Shown piece by piece: positions 11,923-22,965 of a stretch of DNA of 64,000 bases. The translations under genes and the position numbers were made by a program. Below the pieces are notes generated by a model, which had not been told where the DNA came from, did not search any database, and saw only the letters and a list, made by a program, of their open reading frames with translations. Source of the stretch: Collybia mongolica. Taxonomy: Eukaryota > Basidiomycota > Agaricomycetes > Agaricales > Clitocybaceae. The DNA lies in the NCBI GenBank assembly GCA_013420905.1, contig JAAXNY010000011.1:2666001-2730000 (forward strand), given 5' to 3'. Every line of letters starts with the position of its first letter. Position 1 is the first letter of the stretch.

Positions 11923-13208
11923 TTTTGATTTTTGATCTTTCTTTTTTTCTTCTTTTTTTTTTTTTTGTCCAAGCCAAACATGTGAACGTAGTGGAACACA
12001 AGTGCTCTCTGACTTGCTTCTTTTCCCGCTTACGCTTATGAATTTTTTGCATGAATGTAACTAACAGTAATGTGTTTTTGGAATTTGGAGGTGAATTTGT
12101 ACATGTATAGGATGTGTATGTTCTTTAGTTTTCGGCGTTATGACTTTGGTCCGGGGATGTGAAATGTGTGTTTTTGGAAGTTGAATGGAATTGGAATGGA
12201 AGGTTTGAACAACTTCCATTCCGACCCGGTTCCGATGGTTCATTCTTGGAGGAAGCAGGTTCGATTGGTATTGTTAACGTATTACGTCCATCCCTAAACC
12301 AACATACAGGGATATAAACACGCCTACCTCCGCGGAACGATGGAATGGACCCCAGCACGACGCCCTATCCAGACAAACAGCATGCGCAGCCTGAGAGATT
12401 CCCAGCGATGAGCGTTCCTCCGCACCCTACAAACTCTGACCACCGTGAACCCGGGAACTGATACTGAACGGGAGCCACTTACAGGCGCTAGGCCCGCGGT
12501 GCTATCACAGCCGCGACCACAACCGGGACCACCATGACACACAACCGAGCACCACAACTACAACCGGGACCACAACCAACAACCACAACCAGAAGCCATA
12601 CACACGCCCACAAACACTCGTCGACCCCCCAAGCCTTCCCTACCTCGGCAATTCCCCACACATGGGATCCCCCCCGCGCTCGGGTGGGACGACCATCATC
12701 GGCCGCGGCACGCCCTCCGCATCGGTGCCTTTTTTTACGCAAGGGGGCAATCACGCTGGTACCAGTCGACTACGCACGTCTGGCGGTTCGCGGGGAATGC
12801 GGGGGGCGGGGCGAGAGTGCGGTTCTTTTCTGGGGGGAGTGAGCGGCTCGGAGAGTCGGACGTGGGCGGCTTAGGAGGGTTGGTAGCGGGTGGGTAGGTT
12901 GTGGTGGGGGCATCGGTACGTTCTTCAGCTTCTGACTAGTCTCAGAGGGGGGGGGGGTTGTGTAGACATGAACCGTGTTCTGGGAAACGCTGGCACACAC
13001 ATGGAGGCGCCAATCGACGTATCTTACTGTGCCAACAAAAAAAAAAAAAAGGCAATTCTTCCCAACTCATCCCGTGGATATAAGGAACACACGATAAAAT
13101 CGTTTTTAAATTATCCATACAAACATACAAAGTATTCCCCCTCGAACCTCCAATACATCGAGCACCGAAAAACAAAACTTTACAACCAAAAAACACTCCA
13201 TAGCCAAA
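11923..13208. other. Intergenic, low-complexity
   Basis: No gene is supported. The stretch has T-rich and G-rich runs and a region of imperfect CAC/ACCACAACC repeats around 12510-12600 that creates long Pro/Thr or Val/Gly readings in several frames. Confidence 0.5.
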
Positions 13209-15892
13209 TTACAGGTTATTATCAGCCTCCTGCATCTTCACCCACAACCCACCCTAAGAAAAAAAAAACAGCCAAGTGTCAGAAACATACAACGTACTGG
13301 CCACAGAGGCACTTACATTCGTGTACATCGTCAAGTGTACCTTGGGCCACAGCTTCTCGACCGCCTTGCGCCCGGGGCTCATACTCCACTCCGCAGGTGG
13401 CCGCGCCTCGGGCGGGCACGCCTCGACGTCGAGCGTGACCGAGGAGAAGTTCTGCAGGAGGCGGACGAGCATGAACGACATCTCGTTGTACGCAAACTTA
13501 ACGCATAACACGTCAGAACGGAACTGTATGTGTACGCCCGTAAAAAAAAACACGCACCTGTTGGCCCAGGCAGATCCTGGGTCCGGCGTTGAAGGGCAGG
13601 AAGATGAAGGAGTTCTTCATGAGGTACTTTTTCAGGCGCTCGTCGAGGAAGCGGTCCGGGTCGAATTCCTCGGCTGCACCAAGATGAGTACGAGCGGGTG
13701 ATAGAAGCTCTGGACATACCGTCGGGGCCCCAGAGGTCTTTGCGCCTGTGCATCATGAACACGGAGTACGGAACCCTAGAGGAAGAAGATCGGGGAATAT
13801 CGGGAGGCAGCAACAGATCAGGAACGCACTTTGTACCGGCGGGAATGTAAATAGGCTTCTGGGTCGGATCGGGGGATGGCCACGTCGTAGCTTGGATGCT
13901 CTCGCTGTGGTTCTATATTTAGATCGTGGATGACGTCATGATGAGCTCAATGGGCAGTACCGTGTGTTGAACGGACTTGAAGTAAATCGTTACGTAGGTG
14001 AGCCGGGCTGTTCTCGATCAAGCTGGGCGCATACATACACGATTGGGAAAATCCGGAGGGTCTCTGCGGTGCAAGAGTTAGAGGTAATGGTACAGGAGCG
14101 TCGAGATGATGGGGGGAGAGCGGCTCACCGTTGATGACAGCTCTCAGGTACTTCATGTCCCGAATATCGTCATAGTCAGGTCGGCGTGTCGGCCCCACTT
14201 TGTCAAGGATCTCCTGGCGGAGGCGTTTGTTGACCTCGGGGTACATGGAGAGGCAGTATATGACGAAAGTTAGGGCAGCGGCGGTTGTGTCGCGGCCGGC
14301 TGTAGCGCCGCTGCCTTAGCATAGCGGGGGGGAGGGAGGGAAAGGAAGCGATTTAGCACGTACCAATCATAATGTTCATCCTTGAGGGAAGGCGGTCAGT
14401 CAATCAAGACCACATCGAATAAGATAATATATTCACGTTTCGTCTCTCAAAACGATCGGGTCTGCACAGAAAAGAATCACCAACGTCAGTGCCTGGGGGT
14501 ACGTCCAAACAACCACCGCCACTCACCAGACGTAAGGCTAACAAGATGGTCTATCAACGTCTGACCATCCTCAACCACCCCCTCCCCCTTCTCGTTCTCC
14601 TCCTGCTTCGGCGCCGCCTCCTTCTTGGCAATGGCCTCCTGGATGATCGGGGCAAGATAAGCATTCACGACCTTCATCGGCTCCTTCGTCTTGTCCTCCA
14701 TAATCTCCTTCAGCGGCCAAATCCAGCCGTTCCGCTCACGGCCCGCGATGATCTCCTGCGCCGCCAGGAACGCGCGCGCAAACTCGTTGGCCCGGTCGGA
14801 GCCGGCGGATTTATGCTCGGGCGGGATGTAGGTGGCGTTGTGAGGGTAGGGGAGGCCGGCGGCGAGGCCGTGCATGCAGTGACCGAAGAGGAACTCGGAG
14901 GCGGAGTCGAGCGTGAATCGGCCCATGAGGTCCTGGGTGCGCCAGGTATGAATAGGGGGGGGTGTTTTCTTGAGAGAGGGCGGGACGTACCTGGAAATCA
15001 ACGGGGTAGCCTGTACGCATGCGGCCTTTTATCTGCTTGATGACGGTGTCTGCGTGCCGGTCGAATAGGTCAAAGTCGCTGATCCGGTCGCGGGTGAAGA
15101 AGGGCCTTGTCATTGAGCGATGGAATCTGGGCCGGATAGGGTCAGACCTTGTCCTTGTGGTATACGGTGGGTAGGAGGTACGTACTTCCACATATCCCCT
15201 AGAGTTTGTGAAGGTGAGCAGGGGTTGTGATCCAAATGGGTGGTCATACCGTCAGAGTTGAACACCCCTCTGCCCAAGACACTAAACATCGTCTTCTGGA
15301 ATCTTTCGCCTGAACGGATGTGTAAGGCCCCCTGTGTTATAGCTCGAGACTGAACGTCACCCAACAACACACCTTTCACATAATTCTGGAAATCGGTGGC
15401 CAGGATCAACTTGATGTGCTCTGGCGACGTCGTGAAGATCAAGTCGGACCACAAGATGCGCATGTTCGCCACGGGCCCCAGTTTGTGGAAAAAGTCCATC
15501 ATGCCGTCCGCTGTCGCATTGTTAAGACGCCTTGATGTTGTTTTAACTTTGACTCCGCCACAGATACACGCACCAGGATACCCAAAGTCCCATGCATGTG
15601 TCATCACAGCCAATATGTCCAGGTTCCCAATGGATTTCCCTTGGATCAACGGGGCAAGGCGAGCGCCCATCGCAGCTGCATCGCGCCTATCTGTAAAGCT
15701 TTTCGTGATGATGCGAGCGGCAGAAACGAGGGGAACGCTGAGGACGGAGCCGGAGACGAGTAACCAGGCAGGTACGGCTATGCCATACGTGGCGGCCAAA
15801 TACCGAACAGCCGCGGCTAAGAGAAGCGGAGGTAAGCTAAAATTAACCAAATGGCGCACAATGAAGTCGACGCCGGGGGTGATCACCGCCAT
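13209..15892 (-). CDS. Cytochrome P450, CYP63-like, multi-exon
   Basis: Membrane-anchored heme monooxygenase. Exons read on the minus strand: 15892-15574, 15510-15373, 15309-15250, 15198-15186 (13 nt), 15126-14991, 14932-14527, 14461-14437 (25 nt), 14380-14364 (17 nt), 14299-14129, from 14063, then up to 13830, 13775-13720, 13673-13558, 13496-13317, 13253-13209. Landmarks are an N-terminal hydrophobic anchor, [14 protein letters not shown] (helix C), I-helix [12 protein letters not shown], ExxR in [15 protein letters not shown], and the heme loop [12 protein letters not shown] with the Cys ligand. The C-terminus GGLWVKM is typical of CYP63-type fungal enzymes. The short stretch between ETLRIFP and ESIQATTW (about 13904-14063) has more than one possible splicing and is unresolved. 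Substrate unknown. Total roughly 590 residues. Confidence 0.88.
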
Positions 15893-17022
15893 ATATTAAT
15901 CGTCGAGGTGTGGGGGGATGGCGCAGGGAGTCTTTTCGGTCTAACCACGTTTTCGGGCGTTTATGTATTATAATCATTCCAAACAGCAGCCGTGGGTTGC
16001 CGCGAGGACTACGCAATTCGAATGACGCATATGATTGATTACTTATGCCTTTGCACGTCTACTGTAGAGTCAGGGGCCCGTGCTATCACCCACCCCTCCC
16101 CCCGGCTTGACTTTTTTATCACCAGACCCAGACTTCCCAACGTCGAAACTGAAAATCTGTGATATTCTTTCGGCAACTAACTTTACCGGGCGGCAGTATC
16201 ACGAGGCGCTTAGGCCTGTGATTTAACAATAGCCGCAAAGTTTCTCCACAATCTGGGACCGCTAGTCGATGTTAGAACCCTATTTCGTGACTTGGCTGCT
16301 GGGCTGGGCAGGGTTCACCGTTCGATGGGGTGTGGTACGTATACGTGGTTATGTATTGCTCAAGAGTCAACGCGTCAAACCCGGTTGAGAAACATGCAAA
16401 TCCAACGCCATCACCGGCAGAACTAGAACGCCGCTGGCTGATCACGAATAGAAGTGAAGTTCCCCAAACTAAGTACTGATTTAGCTGAGAATAGTATATA
16501 TCGGACCTGTGATGCGGGATCGACGTCTCACCCCCTGTTACATGTATGTTGAACAACCTCGGCTCCATCTATTATTGACGAAGGGCCCTCTGTTTTGCAG
16601 CAAGTTATCTCTATCCAGGCCGTCGGGCGACACGACCCATAGGAAGCCTGTCTATCGTCCACCGACCCCCGATGACGGCCCTTGCAAAAAAAAAAAAAAT
16701 TTTTTTGATCATGGCAGCTCCCTCACGGTGGGCTTGCGTATGTGAATCTTAACCAATTGGACCAAGCTTTTACGGAGTCACTGAATTTGTTGATGGAACC
16801 TTTCGGAAATAGATACTTGACATGGATGTATTGCTGTGGAAGAGATGTGTGTGTGCCTCGCCTGTGGGCGGGCGGGCTCCTGGCGGAGGGTTCGTTGGGT
16901 GTGGCGTGCCACCCCCTGCTTGACTTCGTTCTTTCGTCGACTTGCGAGGCTTTGGGGATGGGGATGTTTTTTTGATAAATCACTTGCAAACTTCATCTTC
17001 ACCACGTACACTCATTTTCAGG
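15893..17022. other. Intergenic
   Basis: No gene or repeat supported. There is an A13/T7 run at about 16686-16706. It lies between the P450 promoter and the apyrase-F-box chimera. Confidence 0.5.
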
Positions 17023-17420
17023 AAAAGGAGATCCAGTTGATCACTTCAAGCTGGAATGGCGTTACGCGCAGACGCGCAGAGAGGGTGTGAATGCGAAGAA
17101 TCCTCAAGGGGTCGGGTTTTCACGACTGCATGGATCCAACACATTCTGTTCTTCGAATGCTTTGAATTCAAACGGGGCGATACCACCGTGACGCGCGAAG
17201 ATAAACTCACGTTTAGGCTTTACAATGGGTCAGAAGGGGCGGAGCTTAGTTGGACCCTTGGAAGGATTGTCTTATCCGCTGTGGGCGATCCCGAAGCCTC
17301 AATGGGGGGCATGTTCGCCAGCTTAATGGTTTACAAACTCGTCTGAGGGCCAAGGAAGGTGACTTCCTTCGATTGGAAGAGAGCGTACACGACAAGCAAC
17401 GCCTTTTCCGGACCCGACGA
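17023..17420 (+). pseudogene. 3' fragment of an apyrase-like gene
   Basis: About 400 bp closely match the apyrase gene at about 24350-24745 in the same orientation, from the block EKEIQL through KRGDTTVT, TLGRIVLSAVGDP and the start of the coiled-coil region. It has several small insertions that break the frame. It keeps a CAA (Gln) codon where the longer copy has TAA. Similarity ends near 17420, where F-box-related sequence starts almost at once. No apyrase catalytic motif is present, so this is a relic. Confidence 0.8.
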
Positions 17421-17435
17421 CCCGTGTCAATAATC

Positions 17436-18333
17436 CGAAGTCTATTCTTCTCAAAGTTAAAGGATCCATGTTAAACATTCGAACACCTATGGCCAAAGAA
17501 TGCTATGTTCTTAACATCGTTTGCCTTTTCCCTGATCTGCAACATCTGCAGGTTCAGTTAATGGGAATCAAATCAAACATTCCGGGATTCGATACCCAAC
17601 CACGCACCTCTACGCCCTTCAACCCCCTGTCAGTCATCTGCAATAGTCCTCCACCCCAACAACTAGGGACAATGCCACTGGAATGGAAGCACTTCTTAAA
17701 GTGGATTGCTTGAGCGATATGTGCGGTGTCAAAGATCTATTTCCGACATGTATGTGCTCGTGGACTACGAAGGCGCCGAAGCTCTCGTGAAAATTCAAGG
17801 AACGTCGTTGAAACATCTACATATCGGACCACAAATATCGGTATTTCAATACGGTAAGTAGATTCGTGGCTTTTCTTGCTGCGAGACCTGCTGAATGACG
17901 GCGTCACGAGTCAGCTGACCTTCCGCCGCTCCCAAAAATACTCGACGTCTGCACCAGCCTCAACTCATTGCACTTGGAAATTATCAATACCGGGATGTCC
18001 CAAACCGCTGCTGACATCATTTCGACTATTCCGCCGAAGAGTATTATCATTCTAGGTTCTGATATACAACGTGCGTTGATTCGCGACGCCGTTGAAGTGG
18101 AAAATCTCAGGCGGCTAGGTCGAGCATTGAAAAGCCGTAGTTTCACGAAACTGCACAGTATTCGCGTGAGGCTGGAGTACGACTTGCCGAAACACAGCTT
18201 CAAGGGAGTGATAAAAATACTACGTGAAGTTTTCCTGGAGAGGCTTTTGAGAGTGGAGGTCTTGCCTTATGAGAGAAGGCCTCTGGTGAGGGATGTGAGG
18301 GATGACTGTTATTGGTTTCGGGCTGCAACTTGA
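17436..18333 (+). pseudogene. Headless F-box/LRR paralog fragment
   Basis: Matches codons from about 140 onward of the intact F-box gene at 18622-20004, e.g. LNIVCLFPDLQHLQVQLMGI against LNIVCLFPCLEHLQVQLMVI, and RALKSRSFTKLHSIRVRLE near the end. The F-box itself and the first about 135 residues are missing, and a stop interrupts the reading at 17711. It starts directly after the apyrase fragment, so a recombination junction lies at about 17420-17436. Confidence 0.75.
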
Positions 18334-18621
18334 CCAGTGCCAATATTATGTACTAGCGAGTATCTTTATTTCTGATCTTTTGTTCAATAAAATTTTGTGA
18401 CAGTAACGGTCTAATCTCATCCAATCGGTTTGGGATCACTCGACACAACGGCAGTCGTAACGTTCTTGACATGCCGCAACCTTTCACTATCGCAATGACA
18501 GGTTCGACGTGACCAGTGTGGGATTACTGGAAGTCGTTGCCAATCAACCCGTTTCTAAGGTTGATACTTATCAGCAGGCTGTTATAACTGGCGTCCGAAG
18601 TTCTGGGTGTGAGTCTGGCCC

Positions 18622-20004
18622 ATGAACCCTTACCACCATATATCCAGCGATTTTTTGAGCCTGGAAACTCCACCAGCTAGTCTCCTACCATCTATGGCTA
18701 CCCTAGCCAACCTGCCCAACGAGATAAAACAGGAGATCATAGATCACCTTTCTCCCAACGTCTCGTTTACCTCACTTTCGTCGATTTCTCGCTCTTGGTT
18801 TCTATATCTACACCATCGCCGATTCACCCGTATCCAGCTGAGCTACCGAAATATTTCAAACTTCCTGATCCTCCTACAGTCGCCCCTGTGTACATTTCGG
18901 CAAAACGTTCGTTATCTCGATATTCACTGGGGCTCAGACAATTTGTGGCGACACAACCAAAAAATCATACACGCAATCCTAACCAACCGCCCTATCCGTG
19001 CTAATCTTCTTTCAACTGTGGTCAAATATCCAAAGTCAATTCTCATGAAAATCAAAAAACTCGGGACACCAGCGATCGAAGAATGCCACTTATTGAACAT
19101 CGTTTGCTTATTCCCATGTTTGGAGCATCTTCAGGTTCAATTAATGGTAATCAGATCGAAAGTCCCAAACTTCCCTGCACAACCACCCATTTCTCCGGCT
19201 CTTAAATCAATCTCTGTCATCTGCAACAGTACTCCGCCCAGCTCTTCGGAGCAGGATATATGGATTCCGCCTGAATGGGGGCACTTTCTAAAGTGGGTCC
19301 GCTCGAACAAAATATACACGGTCCAACGTCTATACCTCACTTGTATGGCATGGTGGAACTATAGAGCCGCCGAAACGCTCATACAGCTACAAGGATCTTC
19401 ACTCAAACATCTGCATCTTGGATCCCAGTGCTGTGAGTGAGCAACGCGTTTCCTATTCTCCAATTGTGTCGAATGATACTCTTTAGTTCCAATCGACGCC
19501 ACGCCACCATATACAGGCATTGGGCTCGACGTCGACCTCGATTCTCTTCATTTCGATATCACCTATCCCGAAATGGCAGCAGTCGCAGCTAATACCCTTT
19601 CTCGAATTTCGCCAGGGAACATTGTGGTCGTAGGCCTGGATGTAGTAGGGCGCCATTTGGTTCACGATGCTGCTGAGGTGGCGAATATTGAGCGAGTAGC
19701 TCGTGCGCTGAAAAGTCGAGGGTTTACGAACTTGCGCGATATTTACGTGAGAATGGAGGAGGACCTAACGACATACTGGTTCCAAGAGGCTGCTCGGATA
19801 CTTCGTGGCATGTTCCCGGAGAATATCCTAACAGTGGAGAGCGCACCTTATGAGTATGAGCAAGAAAGTCTACCTTACGAGAGGATCCCTATACCGAGGG
19901 ACGTGATGGATGATTGTGGGAAGCGTCAAGAGGCTGGTGGAAGTATCTTGGACCTTGACCCCCTTTTACCCTTATATCAAGTCTATTCAGTATCATGGTA
20001 TTGA
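18622..20004 (+). CDS. F-box protein with leucine-rich C-terminus
   Basis: Two exons (18622-19432, 19487-20004) give about 442 residues. The F-box is near the N-terminus: ANLPNEIKQEIIDHLSP, then SFTSLSSISRSWFLYLHHRR. The rest shows irregular leucine-rich spacing (LLNIVCLFPCLEHLQVQLMV; LHLGSQC; IERVARALKSRGFTNLRDIY). By family, such a protein would act as the substrate adaptor of an SCF ubiquitin ligase, binding Skp1 through the F-box. The target is unknown. A second ATG at 18694 sits 8 codons before the F-box and is an alternative start. A truncated paralog lies just upstream (17436-18333), and the breakpoint of an inverted duplication lies 144 bp downstream. Confidence 0.8.
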
Positions 20005-20147
20005 GTATTATAGCCAGTGCTCATCAGGGAAAAGGTATCTTCAGAACTGTACATAATGTTGTAGATTTATGAAAGAATGTGCAATGTTTTTCAGAACTTA
20101 CCAAATGTGTACATCTCCAAATAATTCTACATCCCCCTAAATATTTG

Positions 20148-20354
20148 CAAGGAAGTGGTACCTGGTTATCAGAGGAGCAACATCCAGGGCGGCGTCCTGG
20201 GCATGATGATCTTCCCGGCTAAGAGCAATGTTATATCGATAGGGAACAACCAAGATGACATGATGTTGGCGATGGCAGGTTTGTCGTCTAGACTGAAAGA
20301 CGTGAATAGCTTATCTTTCCTCTTGAGATAGATGTCATTCCATTTAGTAGGCAT
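20148..20354 (-). pseudogene. Truncated metalloprotease N-terminus
   Basis: Reads MPTKWNDIYLKRKDKL then SFSLDDKPAIANI, matching MSAKRNDAYFEKVDKP then SFSLDDKFTIANV of the intact gene. A small insertion shifts the frame after about 45 codons, and homology stops well before the zinc site, so it cannot encode a protease. Confidence 0.8.
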
Positions 20355-21297
20355 GCTGTGTCGAATAGCTCTTGAGATGAAAGGATTCTGATCTAGGCTC
20401 AGCTTTTATGAGGATAGAATGTGTTTTCCAATGGTGGTTTCCTGTGCACAGCCATGACAAGTATACGTGAGGGCCAGATGCTTAGACAGAATATCTACGC
20501 CTGACTCCCTCGTGACCTGTGTTGAATAGAACACGTCAGTGCTGGTAAGAATTAGACCATAAGAACCACGTAAAATTTTTGCCATAGTCCAGGTTATCGA
20601 TGACCAAGCGGATGATGGCAGGAGCGATCTAGGGTGCTGGAACAAAAAAGGACCCTCATCGAAATAAACCCATCTTGAGGAAACGCCTATGTGCCTTGAT
20701 CATCTGTACAGACTTATACCATGCGAGCCGAAGAACACGAGGACGCCACGCGATCGAAACCCCGAACCTCAAATCTATGTAGACGATTTGAGATGTGTGG
20801 ATGAAGTGATCGATGGGTATATCGCTGGGTTGCTAGGGTAGGTACAGAGCAAAGACTTTGACGGCGCGTGGAGCGTATAGCATGTCTGGCACGCTCCGTT
20901 GAAATATACATATTGCAGTTGGTATGTGCGCGCGATGGGATCCCCAGCATACGAGATTTAACTCGTGCGAACGAGGGGAAGGTGATGACATCTGAGCCGA
21001 TAAAGTAACAGCAGGTGTATATCTATAACAAGATCTCAGACAGAAAATCCTGCGATCCCATAATAGAATAGCAAGGGCACAAAGGTGCAAACCGATCGAC
21101 ATCATGAGATACCAGAAACCGAGAAGAGTGGAACCGATGAAATATGGGCATCATGTGCAACGCCCAGGCGACACGGTCTAAATCCCAGATTTGAGTGTTT
21201 AATTCCTGACCGTTGCGCAATGGCATTCATCTGATCTGAAAAGAATTGGGAGAAAAACGAGGACCTGCTCTTTCCGGGGTTTAAACACACCGGCGTG

Positions 21298-21831
21298 CTA
21301 CGAAGATTGGCCCCGAGGGTCCAGTATAAATCCGATGGCCTTCTGCCTGCGACTCCTGGCAAGCATATCCTGAACACGTGTGGTATGAATTGCAAATAAT
21401 CCGGAAACTATTTGAACGACATACATAATACCACCGCTGGTAATCTTGATCACGAAATTCTCTACAGCGCCACCGCCGGACACCGCTGCTTGATAAACAA
21501 AGTTGTCAGCGGCGCCCTCTGACGGCGTTAATCCATGCACGTCAGATCATGTAAGTACAGAAGATGAATGAGTACAGACGACTTCGTCAGCGTCGACTCC
21601 AACGACAACACCGCCGGCCGCTGAACTCCTCACATTGGTAAAATGTTGCGCGGCGACTGGCGGAAACATCCACTATAATGAAGAGGATAAGCGACAGAAG
21701 TACGCCTACTGAAAGCATCCAACCTGTTGATCGAGGACGCTACCAGCTGCAACATAACCAATGACTAAACCCTCCGCAGCTGAGCGGTTAAGATCGGCGC
21801 GAGAGTTGGGAAAAGCGCGGTTGGTGAGCAT
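21298..21831 (-). pseudogene. Uncharacterised small gene, copy 2 (splice site lost)
   Basis: Matches the three exons of 4427-4969; the last exon is nearly identical (GGIMYVVQIVSGLFAIHTTR). Two lesions are visible. The original start codon is gone, although a new ATG at 21831 lies in frame three codons in. The last intron no longer has its AG in the right phase, so normal joining leads to an early stop. A shifted acceptor could rescue it, so inactivity is likely but not proven. Confidence 0.6.
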
Positions 21832-22965
21832 AGTGGGGTTGGTTGGTCACTTGCGTCGGCCGCGGTCACGCGACGGTTGGTGTATGAAAGTCCAAATTCG
21901 GATCAATATTGGCCATCCCAGTGGCAACTTCGCTTGTACTTGAACACAACATGAACGTACCTCCAAAATCCAAATCGCTGCTCGTTTACCACTCTATGGT
22001 GAAGGATCATTAATATTATTGTTGTGTAGCACCTTGTTGGACTGCTTTCGCCTCCGAAACAGAACCACCAAGGGGAGGACACATGCTTGCTTTCCTCACA
22101 CAGTAATAGGCCAAGTTATCTAACCAGCCTCTTCGTATGGTCAACCGACGGGATCTCACCATCGTGACCCTATGCTTCCTGTTCTGCTGGCCCCGATTAC
22201 ATTCTGTTCGTGCATTGGTATTCTCCTTGCGTTCGGATCGAAGATCAAGAGGGCGCAGTACACGGGGCTAATTGAAGCTATGCACGAGAGGATGTCAGAT
22301 GTGACTTCGTCCTTCTGCTCATGTGGAAGGTGAGGCCAGTATTCCGGGGATACCCCTTATTCTGCCCCTTGACCAGCCCCACCACAGTCGTGTAAGGTGA
22401 TAAACCTCTGTACATATAACGGGGAGTATCAACGCATTGAATACTCAAGATGAGATTAAACAGGTCTCTTGCTGCATCCACCATGCCATATCTGGCTTGC
22501 CTTAATGGTCGTGTCGCCACGCCTCGAGCACCCGGTAATCAAGGCACTTATACATTTGCATACTCCTCAAATTAAAACCCCCTTCGAAGACGGGTGTGAT
22601 GACGTCTTTGCACATTCCGGCTTAGAACTTCGAACCAGCTTCGATTTATCCTGTCGGTCAGTGGCGTTTTGTAGATGTCCCTTGTAGCCCAGATCGATCG
22701 TCGATTATCTGGTGGTCCTATCCTGGTGCAGCTGGCCGATTTCACACGGATTATAGCAGGGATTTATCTTTGTCAAGCGATGACAATCAGATTCAAATCA
22801 GGATAACAGAACCTGCCGCTAATCGAAGGCCTTGTTGCGTAGAATGCATTTCACGGTTTCGACCCAAACCTATAAAGCGCACGCTTTTCTTCATCCCCTC
22901 TTCAAATCTCCTGTCCGCTCGAAAACACCACACTTTCTGAATTCCATTACGATCCATATTTCAGT
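21832..22965. other. Intergenic
   Basis: No gene supported; only short, unrecognised readings. It holds the presumed promoter of the apyrase-like gene. Confidence 0.5.

Larger units (their letters stand above)
20148..21831 (-). repeat. Inverted duplication, arm 2
   Basis: Reverse-orientation copy of 4425-6142. It carries the small uncharacterised gene (degraded), the spacer and the first about 65 codons of the metalloprotease. The similarity ends at 20148, where the other copy continues with metalloprotease coding sequence and this one continues with unrelated DNA next to the F-box gene. Confidence 0.8.
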
